From a virus: a stretch of 30,390 bases of DNA. A program made the translations under genes and the position numbers. The notes beneath the pieces were generated by a model, which had not been told where the DNA came from, ran no database searches, and was given only the letters and a program-made list of their open reading frames with translations. The stretch covers positions 1-30,390 of IMG/VR virus record IMGVR_UViG_3300040815_000286; one strand, 5' to 3'. Positions within the stretch are counted from its first letter, which is position 1, and each line of letters begins with the position of its first letter. This document shows positions 10,479 to 17,893 of the stretch, piece after piece.

Positions 10479-11873
10479 ATGAACCAAGACGAAATCACTG
10501 AAATCCTGATTGAGCTGAGCAAGGATCCTGTCCTGTTTGTTCGATCCATTCTGAACGCTGAACCTGAAGACTGGCAAAAAGAAGCCCTATACGCTGTCCG
10601 CGACAATGACCGCGTCGCCATCAGGTCCGGTCACGGCATCGGAAAGACCGCGTTCTTGTCGTGGCTGATCCTGTGGTGGCTCAGTACACGCACCCCTGCA
10701 AGGATTGCCTGTACCGCAAACACTGCCAGCCAGTTGAGCGACATCTTGTGGGCTGAGGTTGCGAAGTGGCAACGTCGGATGCCAAAACGCTTCCAAGAGG
10801 TAATACAGGTGAAATCGGATAAGGTCGAAGTCGTCGGAGCCGATAGCTTCGCAGTTGCAAGAACTGCACGCCGCGAAACGCCAGAGGCACTGCAAGGCTT
10901 CCACAGTCCCAATATGCTCTTTTTGATTGATGAGGCATCTGGTGTTGATGACCTGATCTTTGAGGTTGGTGAAGGTGCCATGTCTACAGAGGGTGCCAAG
11001 ACTGTGATGACCGGCAACCCGACAAGAACGTCTGGCTATTTTTATGAGGCGTTCAACAAGATGAGAGAGAGATGGTTCACAATGAAGGTTGCGTCTGGCG
11101 ACAGCACGCAAGTGTCCGACAACTTTATTGAAGACATGAAAACGAAATACGGCGAAGAGAGCAACATCTATCGCGTGCGTGTTCTGGGTGAGTGGCCCGA
11201 AGCCGACGACGACGTTGTCATCCCACTGCACTTGATTGAGAGCGCCACCAAGCGCGACCAAGAGGCGGCGGAAACGACACCTGTTGTTTGGGGGCTTGAC
11301 GTTGCACGCTTTGGATCCGATAGAACCGCCTTGTGCAAGAGAAAAGGAAATGTGGTTGTGGAGCCGCTCAAGACGTGGCGTAATAAGGACTTAATGGAAC
11401 TGTGTGGGATTATCCTGAATGAATATGAAACTACCAGATGGTCGGAACGACCGCTTGAAATTTTGGTTGATAGTATTGGCATTGGTGCTGGGGTGGTGGA
11501 TCGTCTTCAGGAGCTTGATCTACCTGCTAGGGGTATAAACGTAGCTGAAAGCTCAGCTATGAAACAGAAGTATTTTCGCCTGCGCGATGAGTTGTGGTTC
11601 AGCGCAAAAGAATGGTTTGAGGGCCGCGACTGCACGATACCTGATCAAGAGGAGTTGATTGCAGACCTGTCGAAGCCGCGCTTCAAGTTTTCTTCCAATG
11701 GCAAGCTCAAGGTTGAGAGCAAGGACGAAATGAAAAAGCGTGGCATGAATAGCCCTGACTTGGCTGATGCGTTTTGTTTGACTTTTGCTGGCAACGCCTC
11801 CATTGCTAGAAGCGGAAGTAAGTTTAAGTGGAGCAACCAGATCAATTATCCGAAAGCAAGGTGGATTGTATGA
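10479..11873 (+). CDS. terL: Terminase large subunit
   Basis: The 464-residue protein is the packaging motor. The ATPase domain has Walker A GHGIGKT (51-57) and Walker B LFLIDE (147-152), with the coupling segment TGNPTRTSG (178-186). The nuclease domain has GLDVARFGSD (Asp274), LVDSIGIG (Asp331) and SPDLADAF (Asp427/Asp430), the acidic residues expected of the RNase H-like fold. The start is set at 10479, where GAGGAGA lies upstream; the frame is open 129 bases further, but that Ser/Pro-rich leader coincides with GC-rich hairpins and looks non-coding. The stop overlaps the next gene (ATGA). Confidence 0.93.
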   Translation: MNQDEITEILIELSKDPVLFVRSILNAEPEDWQKEALYAVRDNDRVAIRSGHGIGKTAFLSWLILWWLSTRTPARIACTANTASQLSDILWAEVAKWQRRMPKRFQEVIQVKSDKVEVVGADSFAVARTARRETPEALQGFHSPNMLFLIDEASGVDDLIFEVGEGAMSTEGAKTVMTGNPTRTSGYFYEAFNKMRERWFTMKVASGDSTQVSDNFIEDMKTKYGEESNIYRVRVLGEWPEADDDVVIPLHLIESATKRDQEAAETTPVVWGLDVARFGSDRTALCKRKGNVVVEPLKTWRNKDLMELCGIILNEYETTRWSERPLEILVDSIGIGAGVVDRLQELDLPARGINVAESSAMKQKYFRLRDELWFSAKEWFEGRDCTIPDQEELIADLSKPRFKFSSNGKLKVESKDEMKKRGMNSPDLADAFCLTFAGNASIARSGSKFKWSNQINYPKARWIV

Positions 11874-12103
11874 GTGAGACAGAGTTTGTCACGTTAGGCG
11901 AAGAAAATTTAGACGATCTTAAGCAGATCATCATGCTGATGATGGAACTTGAAAATTCTGGTTCTAATTTCGAAGATCTGATGTATACTTGCCTGATGGC
12001 GGCTGGCTACTGCGCGTCAGAGGCTGGCATTGACGCAGATGAGTTTATGGAAATCGTGCGCAGTATCCGCATGACTGACGACGGCGTCCACGGAGATTGC
12101 TGA
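11870..12103 (+). CDS. Hypothetical acidic helical protein (77 aa)
   Basis: The product (MSETEFVTLGEENLDDLKQI...) is strongly acidic and helical, with LMMELENSGSNFEDLM and a C-terminal helix. It is translationally coupled to terL by an ATGA overlap and to the next basic mini-protein by a TGATG overlap. No family is recognised. An in-frame start 42 bases upstream lies fully inside terL and is less likely. Confidence 0.65.
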   Translation: MSETEFVTLGEENLDDLKQIIMLMMELENSGSNFEDLMYTCLMAAGYCASEAGIDADEFMEIVRSIRMTDDGVHGDC

Positions 12104-12225
12104 TGGCAAAAAAACAGACAGTCGGAATGTACACCCCCCTGCCGAAAACAAAACGCAGGGGGCGTAAGCGTGGTCTGAATGTCCGTAAGGTGCACGGCCC
12201 AAAGAGTAATATGAGGATCCGTTAA
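12103..12225 (+). CDS. Basic mini-protein (40 aa)
   Basis: The short frame encodes MAKKQTVGMYTPLPKTKRRG followed by RKRGLNVRKVHGP and a basic end. Almost half the residues are Lys, Arg or His, suggesting nucleic-acid binding. The ATG overlaps the previous stop (TGATG) and the TAA overlaps the next ATG (TAATG), which argues strongly that it is translated in the late operon. Function unknown; a DNA-condensing or assembly peptide is possible. Confidence 0.6.
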   Translation: MAKKQTVGMYTPLPKTKRRGRKRGLNVRKVHGPKSNMRIR

Positions 12226-14984
12226 TGGCTAGTAGATATTTAGGTGAGTATCTTGCAGACCCATCACTGATAGTTTCTGATCCTGCAATCAAGGTGGGTA
12301 CGGCTGTCAAAGAAGACCCAATGTCATTTGCGCGTGGGCTTTCTTACGCACCATTCGATCTTGTTGGTGCGCCAGTTGATCTTATGAACCTGATTGCGTC
12401 GCCAATTAACCAAGCTATAACCGGCAGGCCCATTGAGAAGCCGGTGGGCGGCAGTGATTGGCTCATTGATCTTTACTCAAAATTTGCGCCGTCAATGGAA
12501 AGGACTGGCTCTGTGGCGGAGAACACAGGCAGGTTTATTTCTGGTATTATTGATCCTATTGTTGTAGTGAGTGTGGGCAATAAAATTCTAAAGGGGATGG
12601 AAGCCCTAGATGTTTTTAGTGACTTAAAGAGATGGAGTGAAACAGGTGAAACACCAAAATGGACAGTCGAAAGAGACGACGAAGCAGGCATACTCAAAGT
12701 TAGAGGCGGCTCTGCAAGAGCGGATGACCAAGGAGCTGGGAGAGGATCCACTGCCTCCGTATCAGGAGAGCGTCAGGTCGTTGAGGGGGCAAGTGGCACA
12801 AATCTCACGGATGCAGAAGTCAAAGAAATTCTAGCCGACGACAAACTTAATGTCGCGTACCAGCTTGCAGACAAATACACGCAAGATAACTTTGGCGTTC
12901 CGTACAACCGAATAGACCCAGCGTCAGTTGAAAGCAACATCGTAAAACAGGCCGCCATAGGCCGCGTCTATGAGCTTGCTGTTATGGGTGACGACGACTA
13001 CAAGGCTCTTGTTTTTGATGCTTACAAGCGTGAGATGCCTGACGTTGTTGCGCAGTCTGGTGCAGAAAATTACGATGATCTTGTGCAGGCATCTTACGAA
13101 GCGATGGCGCGTGAGACTAAAGATCAGTTTAACCAAATGATGCCGTCAGACATGACATTTACATTTCACCAAGGTGAGCTTGAATATGGTAAAGCATCAG
13201 ATGCGTTCAGGGATGTAACAGAGAATAGAAACCTGAATGTCTTTCGCGGCGGCGACGAACATGAGTATCTAAAGAATATTGATCCAGATACCGGCCTAAC
13301 TGAAAATGAAATGTTTAGGGCTGTGCATGATATGTTTGGTCATGCCGCCGGCGGCAACAGCTTCCAGCCAAAAGGCGAAGAGATTGCGTTTTTATCTCAT
13401 TCTCAAATGTACTCACCACTTGCGCGTCTTGCGATGGCATCGGAGACAAGAGGCCAAAATAGCTGGCTGAATTACGGCACAGCCAACGCACCAATGTTCA
13501 AAGACATTCGCGTTATCGACAACGAAATAAAAGATATACGCTCTCAAGCAAGCCGCATGGGGCAGAAGCCAGATCAAGCAAAAATTGATGAACTGCAAGC
13601 TCAAAAGAAGGGCCTGTATGATGACTTGCAATACGCTGAACAAAGATCGGTTTTATTGCCGCCAGAATATGTCAGCCCAAATTTTAATGATCCTTATTTT
13701 ATTCCGCCATATCTGCGTGAATTAAATATGTCTCAGCGTGAGGCTCAACCATTCTACGGCTTACACATAGGGCCACAAGGCTTGTCTGTTGTTGATCCTG
13801 CATATCAGGGCACAAGTCGTGCACGCGGCGAAGAGGCTCAAAGGCTTACACGCGAAGATGCACCGGCACCACCGCGTCAAATGTTTTATGGGCCGGATGA
13901 GATGGGGGCTATTCAGCCTGAGAGTTTCATAGGCCAACCATACAGGGCGACAGGCGAAGGGCTTAATCTCTATAATTTTGACGAAGACCCTCTTGGGCTT
14001 TTGACGCTTGCTGGTGCGCGTTATCCAGACACAAACATCAACCGAAATGATGCGGCCCTGAATACTTTTGAGAGCTTACTGCCTGTCTATGGTTATCAGG
14101 GCTATGTCGCTAGGCAAAAAGGCGGCGGCCCTGTGACAAGCGTTTTTGATCCTGTGCGCGTAACACCATCTACGCTTGATCGTCGTTATCCAACACCAAA
14201 GAACCAACAAGAACGGATCGCAAGGGATGTTTTAAGGTTGCTGGAAAATGATCGTGGATCTGAAGTAACGGATGCGATGTTGCGATACGCAGACAAAACC
14301 TATCTTGATAAAAACTACGATCTGCCGCTTGACGTTGAAAGCCGCATGAAAAGAGCAGGAGAGATGGGCTTTGATCCTGAAGATGTTAGATACAGTGGGA
14401 CAGACAAAACTATCGACGAAATAACGCAGGCTATATGGACTTCAAGCAACCCTAAAATTGCTGAGATGTATGGCGAAAATATATACCCACTACTTCTAAA
14501 AGAAAACTTGGGTGGCACTGTTTTTGCTCATGGTGAAAACTGGGATCGCCTAACAAAAAGAACGCCAGTAGAAAGAGCCGGCGCAGGCGGTCAGGTTTTC
14601 AATATGAACCTAGAAGACCTTTATGATATATTTGGTGAGAGGTGGCCCAGCACCATAGCGAAGGGTGATGAAAAATATATCACGACTGACGATGTCGCCG
14701 CACTAGCATCTGAGGCTGGGATTCCAAGTTTGGAGTTTTCTGATGTTGTTGACTTTGGGCCTATTTGGAGAAACTTGACTGAAAACGAAAAAGCTCAACG
14801 TCGTCTCCCATCAACCACAAGGGTTGATATGTATTCTTCAAATGTAAGATCACCAACTGCACGTTTTGATCCGCGACTAGGACACCTTGCGAACATAGGC
14901 GCAAGCATTGCGGCACCCATTGTTACGGCGCAGATGATCGAAGAGCTTTTGAAAGAAGATTCGAATAACGGAGTGATTTACTGA
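12225..14984 (+). CDS. Large multidomain protein with HD-x2-GH motif and ART-like C-terminus
   Basis: This 919-residue protein sits between terL and the portal. Residues 1-130 are moderately hydrophobic, with APFDLVGAPVDLMNLIASP (42-60) and IIDPIVVVSVGNK (108-120). A low-complexity linker (160-190) follows. Residues about 195-480 form a conserved-looking domain with FRAVHDMFGHAA (364-375), GEE (384-386), SHSQM (391-395) and SETRGQNSWLNYG (406-418), seen in large phage proteins. Residues about 710-885 recall the ADP-ribosyltransferase domain of phage 'polyvalent' proteins: RYSGTDK (722-728), WTSSNPKIAEMYG (738-750), IPSLEFSDVVDFG (833-845) and SSNVRSPTARFDP (871-883). A Ser replaces the usual His of the HGT motif. 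It may be packaged and injected. Activity is unproven. Confidence 0.7.
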   Translation: MASRYLGEYLADPSLIVSDPAIKVGTAVKEDPMSFARGLSYAPFDLVGAPVDLMNLIASPINQAITGRPIEKPVGGSDWLIDLYSKFAPSMERTGSVAENTGRFISGIIDPIVVVSVGNKILKGMEALDVFSDLKRWSETGETPKWTVERDDEAGILKVRGGSARADDQGAGRGSTASVSGERQVVEGASGTNLTDAEVKEILADDKLNVAYQLADKYTQDNFGVPYNRIDPASVESNIVKQAAIGRVYELAVMGDDDYKALVFDAYKREMPDVVAQSGAENYDDLVQASYEAMARETKDQFNQMMPSDMTFTFHQGELEYGKASDAFRDVTENRNLNVFRGGDEHEYLKNIDPDTGLTENEMFRAVHDMFGHAAGGNSFQPKGEEIAFLSHSQMYSPLARLAMASETRGQNSWLNYGTANAPMFKDIRVIDNEIKDIRSQASRMGQKPDQAKIDELQAQKKGLYDDLQYAEQRSVLLPPEYVSPNFNDPYFIPPYLRELNMSQREAQPFYGLHIGPQGLSVVDPAYQGTSRARGEEAQRLTREDAPAPPRQMFYGPDEMGAIQPESFIGQPYRATGEGLNLYNFDEDPLGLLTLAGARYPDTNINRNDAALNTFESLLPVYGYQGYVARQKGGGPVTSVFDPVRVTPSTLDRRYPTPKNQQERIARDVLRLLENDRGSEVTDAMLRYADKTYLDKNYDLPLDVESRMKRAGEMGFDPEDVRYSGTDKTIDEITQAIWTSSNPKIAEMYGENIYPLLLKENLGGTVFAHGENWDRLTKRTPVERAGAGGQVFNMNLEDLYDIFGERWPSTIAKGDEKYITTDDVAALASEAGIPSLEFSDVVDFGPIWRNLTENEKAQRRLPSTTRVDMYSSNVRSPTARFDPRLGHLANIGASIAAPIVTAQMIEELLKEDSNNGVIY

Positions 14985-15259
14985 TGGCTGTAGTTTATCG
15001 CGGCGAACGCTTTGCCGGCTACAACAAGCCGAAGCGCACCCCCAACCATCCGAAGAAGAGCCACGCCGTTTTGGCAAAAGAGGGCGACAAGATCCGCCTG
15101 ATCCGTTTTGGTCAGCAAGGTGTATCTGGATCACCAAAGAAAAAAGGCGAAAGCAAGTCTTATGCTAATCGCCGCAAGTCGTTCAAGGCGCGTCATGCGC
15201 AGAACATCGCTAAAGGAAAAATGTCAGCCGCTTACTGGGCAGACAAAGTTAAATGGTAA
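14984..15259 (+). CDS. Conserved basic phage protein (91 aa)
   Basis: The lysine/arginine-rich product (MAVVYRGERFAGYNKPKRTP...) contains SHAVLAKEGDKIRLIRFGQQGV (26-47) in parts and ends in RRKSFKARHAQNIAKGKMSA followed by AYWADKVKW. This pattern recurs in many marine phage genomes near the portal, but its role is unknown to me; nucleic-acid binding is likely from charge. The ATG overlaps the previous TGA by one base. It opens a cluster of very small basic proteins. Confidence 0.75.
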   Translation: MAVVYRGERFAGYNKPKRTPNHPKKSHAVLAKEGDKIRLIRFGQQGVSGSPKKKGESKSYANRRKSFKARHAQNIAKGKMSAAYWADKVKW

Positions 15260-15269
15260 AGGAAAGACT

Positions 15270-15389
15270 ATGGCATACGCAAAAAAGAAATCATCACCTA
15301 ACAAGAAAAAAAGTTTTACCCCATGCGCAACTTGCAAAAGCCCAATGGCCTGCATGAAGATGGGCCGGTGCATGAAGGGTGGAAAGTAG
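15270..15389 (+). CDS. Cys-rich mini-protein (39 aa)
   Basis: The frame from 15270 encodes MAYAKKKSSPNKKKSFTPCA followed by TCKSPMACMKMGRCMKGGK. Four cysteines in C-x2-C-x5-C-x5-C spacing follow a lysine-rich head and may bind zinc. Similar 'CKSPxxCxxxGxC' mini-proteins occur in other phage genomes. GGAAAG precedes the ATG. Its TAG stop overlaps the GTG of the next gene. Confidence 0.6.
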   Translation: MAYAKKKSSPNKKKSFTPCATCKSPMACMKMGRCMKGGK

Positions 15390-15538
15390 TGCCTCTTACC
15401 GCCAAAGGTAAAAAGACGCTTGCTCAGCTTCAAGGCGAATACGGAAAGAAGCGTGGGGAAGGCGTGTTTTATGCGATGATAAACTCTGGTAAACTAAAGG
15501 GTGCGGAGCAGAAGAAACGCAAAAAGAGGAAAGCGTAA
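15389..15538 (+). CDS. Conserved mini-protein, GTG start (49 aa)
   Basis: Starting from the GTG at 15389 the product reads (M)PLTAKGKKTLAQLQGEYGKK, then RGEGVFYAMINSGKLKG and a basic tail. The PLtxxGkk...YGxkkG..vFYAxxn.Gk pattern is familiar from hypothetical proteins of many phages. An upstream in-frame ATG at 15323 would overlap the Cys-rich gene by 67 bases and gives an unrelated leader, so I prefer the TAGTG junction; GAAGGGTGGAAAG lies upstream. Function unknown. Confidence 0.6.
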   Translation: MPLTAKGKKTLAQLQGEYGKKRGEGVFYAMINSGKLKGAEQKKRKKRKA

Positions 15539-15694
15539 ATGTATGTCACCATCTATCGCAGAGACAGAAAGAGAGAGAAGGCTTTGGCGCAAGAAGCACT
15601 TGCTAAAGAGGCAGAGGCGGCAAAGGCTGAATCAGACGAAGAAACCAAGAAGGTAAAAAAGGGGCGACCCAAAAGACGAAAGGCTCAACCATGA
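15539..15694 (+). CDS. Basic coiled mini-protein with AT-hook-like tail (51 aa)
   Basis: The product begins MYVTIYRRDRKREKALAQEA, continues as an Ala/Glu/Lys helix, and ends in KKGRPKRRKAQP, where GRP flanked by basic residues resembles an AT-hook. Its ATG follows the previous stop directly, and its TGA overlaps the next ATG (ATGA). Function unknown; DNA binding is suggested only by composition. Confidence 0.55.
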   Translation: MYVTIYRRDRKREKALAQEALAKEAEAAKAESDEETKKVKKGRPKRRKAQP

Positions 15695-15873
15695 ACTGTA
15701 ACAACTGTGGCTATCCCAACCCAAACGGATATTTAGGTGCCTGTAAGTCCTGCCGCCAACCCCTAGTGGTTGAGCAAGAGACTATACAAGCCGTGGAAAC
15801 TGTGACAAAAAAGGCTAAGAAGGTTTCTTCCAAGAAAATTATTGTGGAGCCGATTGATGGCGAAATTAACTGA
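15691..15873 (+). CDS. Zinc-ribbon mini-protein (60 aa)
   Basis: The N-terminus carries CNNCGYPNPNGYLGACKSC, a C-x2-C ... C-x2-C zinc ribbon (residues 3-21). The remainder is a Glu/Lys-rich tail. It overlaps the portal start by 14 bases, so the two may be coupled in translation. The zinc-ribbon form is clear; the function is not. Confidence 0.7.
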   Translation: MNCNNCGYPNPNGYLGACKSCRQPLVVEQETIQAVETVTKKAKKVSSKKIIVEPIDGEIN

Positions 15874-17890
15874 CATTGAATTTCAATCTATCCTGCGCAC
15901 TGAGATTGAGCAGGCACTTGGTTACTATGACACTGAGTTTAGTCAGGATCGTATTGACGCGATGGACTACTACCTTGGTGAGCCGTTTGGCAATGAACAG
16001 CCAGACCGCTCCCAAGTAATTGCGACCGAAGTCTCTGACACCATTGAGACGATCATGCCTAACCTGATGCGTATCTTCACGCAGTCGGAAGACTATGTGC
16101 GCTTTATGCCTAATGGCCCTGAAGATGTGCAGGTAGCTGAACAGGCAAGTGACTACGTCAACTGGGTTATCAATACTGACAACTCAGGTTTTGCAATCAT
16201 GCACAACTGGTTTAAGGACGCGCTTCTATTCAAGGTCGGCGTTGTCAAATATAACTGGGATGAAATCGTCGATATTGAGTATGAGGAGTATGAAGGGCTA
16301 AACGAAAATGAGATGACAGCCCTGATCATCGACGACGACGTTGAGGTTGCTGAGCAAGAAGAGATTGTTATGGGTGAGCCTCAGCTAATGCCTGATGGTC
16401 AGGTCATGCCGCCTCCGATTGCCTACAATGTGAAACTGCGCCGCACCAAAACAAGCGGTCGCATCAATGTTGAGAATGTGCCGCCAGAAGAGTTTTTGAT
16501 CAGCAAGCGTGCGAAGTCTCTCAAAGATGCCGACTTTGTTTCGCACCGCACGACGATGACTGTTAGCGATCTGGTTAGTATGGGTTACGACAAAGATGAG
16601 GTGATGCAATATGCAGGTTACACAGACCTTGACACGTCGGACGAAAGAACAACTCGGTTCGAAGATCTTGAAAGCGGATCTGAGGATGACAGCAAAGACC
16701 CAGCCATGCGCGATGTCATGGTTACTGAAAGCTACATCAAAGCTGATTATGACGGCGATGGTGTTGCTGAGTTGCGCCGCGTTCTTGCTATTGGGACTGG
16801 CTATCATATCATAGAAAATGAAGAATGTGACTATGTCCCATTTGCCATTCTTTCGCCAATTCTAATGCCGCATCGTGCAATCGGTCGCTCGGTCGCAGAA
16901 CTTGTGATGGATGTTCAGTTGATCAAGTCAACACTGATGCGTCAGTTGTTGGACAACATCTACAACGCAAACAATGCGCGTGTGATTGCAGTTGAAGGTC
17001 AGGTCAATCTTGATGACCTTCTGACTAATCGTCCTGCTGGCATTATCCGCACACGCGCTCCAAACATGGTTCAGCCATTGCAGGTTCCAGAGGTATCAGG
17101 CGCGGTGTTCCCAGCTCTTGAATATATGGATCGGATGAAGGAACAGCGCACTGGCGTAAGCCGTCAGTCGATGGGCTTAGATGCTAACGCACTGCAATCG
17201 ACAACCGCAACTGCCGTTGCCGCCATGCAAGCCGCATCGCAAGGCAAGATCGAAATGATTGCGCGTGTATTCGCAGAAACAGGTGTTAAGGATTTGTTCC
17301 GTGGCATCTTGCATCTGGTTACGAAGTACCAGAACAAGCCGAAGATTGTACGCCTGCGTAATCAGTTTGTTCCGATGGATCCGCGCCAGTGGGCAACGTC
17401 TTATGATGTGCAGATCAATGTCGGCCTTGGCACCGGTCAGCGTGAACAACAGCTTGCAACATTGTTCCAGATCGCTACGCGACAAGAGCAGATCATTGCG
17501 GCACTTGGGCCAAACAATATGATTGTAAGCCCAGTGCAATATCGCAACACGCTTGCAAAAATCACTGAGCTGTCTGGATTCAAAGATGTTAATGAGTTTT
17601 GGATGGATCCGCGCAACGCGCCTCCGCCACAGCCACAACAGCCTCAAGTTGATCCTAAAGTGCAGGCTGAAATGCAGAAGATGCAGGCGGAAATGCAAAT
17701 GGCTCAACAGAAAGCGGCTCAAGATCTTCAACTTCAAAAAGAGAAGATGCAGATGGAGTTTGCCTTCAAGCGTGAGCAAATGGCGGCTGAGTTGCAACTG
17801 CGTCAACAGGAGCTTGCATTTGAACGTGAGCTACGCGCACAGCAAATGGCATCTGGTGTGAATGTATCGACTAACCTACCAAGGGTCTAG
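15860..17890 (+). CDS. Portal protein, P22-type
   Basis: The 676-residue protein forms the dodecameric gateway for DNA at one capsid vertex. The N-terminal region (MAKLTDIEFQSILRTEIEQA...) and VIATEVSDTIETIMPNLMRI (52-71) match P22-like portals, as do PFAILSPILMPHRAIGRSVAEL (about 329-350) and the wing and crown regions. The last roughly 85 residues are a Gln/Met/Lys/Glu-rich helix with a Pro-rich start, like the barrel of P22 gp1 that enters the capsid. The ATG at 15860 overlaps the zinc-ribbon gene by 14 bases; an in-frame start 18 bases upstream is less plausible. Confidence 0.9.
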   Translation, partial: AKLTDIEFQSILRTEIEQALGYYDTEFSQDRIDAMDYYLGEPFGNEQPDRSQVIATEVSDTIETIMPNLMRIFTQSEDYVRFMPNGPEDVQVAEQASDYVNWVINTDNSGFAIMHNWFKDALLFKVGVVKYNWDEIVDIEYEEYEGLNENEMTALIIDDDVEVAEQEEIVMGEPQLMPDGQVMPPPIAYNVKLRRTKTSGRINVENVPPEEFLISKRAKSLKDADFVSHRTTMTVSDLVSMGYDKDEVMQYAGYTDLDTSDERTTRFEDLESGSEDDSKDPAMRDVMVTESYIKADYDGDGVAELRRVLAIGTGYHIIENEECDYVPFAILSPILMPHRAIGRSVAELVMDVQLIKSTLMRQLLDNIYNANNARVIAVEGQVNLDDLLTNRPAGIIRTRAPNMVQPLQVPEVSGAVFPALEYMDRMKEQRTGVSRQSMGLDANALQSTTATAVAAMQAASQGKIEMIARVFAETGVKDLFRGILHLVTKYQNKPKIVRLRNQFVPMDPRQWATSYDVQINVGLGTGQREQQLATLFQIATRQEQIIAALGPNNMIVSPVQYRNTLAKITELSGFKDVNEFWMDPRNAPPPQPQQPQVDPKVQAEMQKMQAEMQMAQQKAAQDLQLQKEKMQMEFAFKREQMAAELQLRQQELAFERELRAQQMASGVNVSTNLPRV

Positions 17891-17893
17891 TGG

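Noticed and set aside
10587-11261. Open frame of 224 codons opposite terL
   Set aside because: It mirrors a confident terminase gene and its product has no plausible domain.
16385-17806. Long open frames on the strand opposite the portal gene
   Set aside because: They are shadows of the portal reading frame, with no ribosome-binding sites or recognisable domains.
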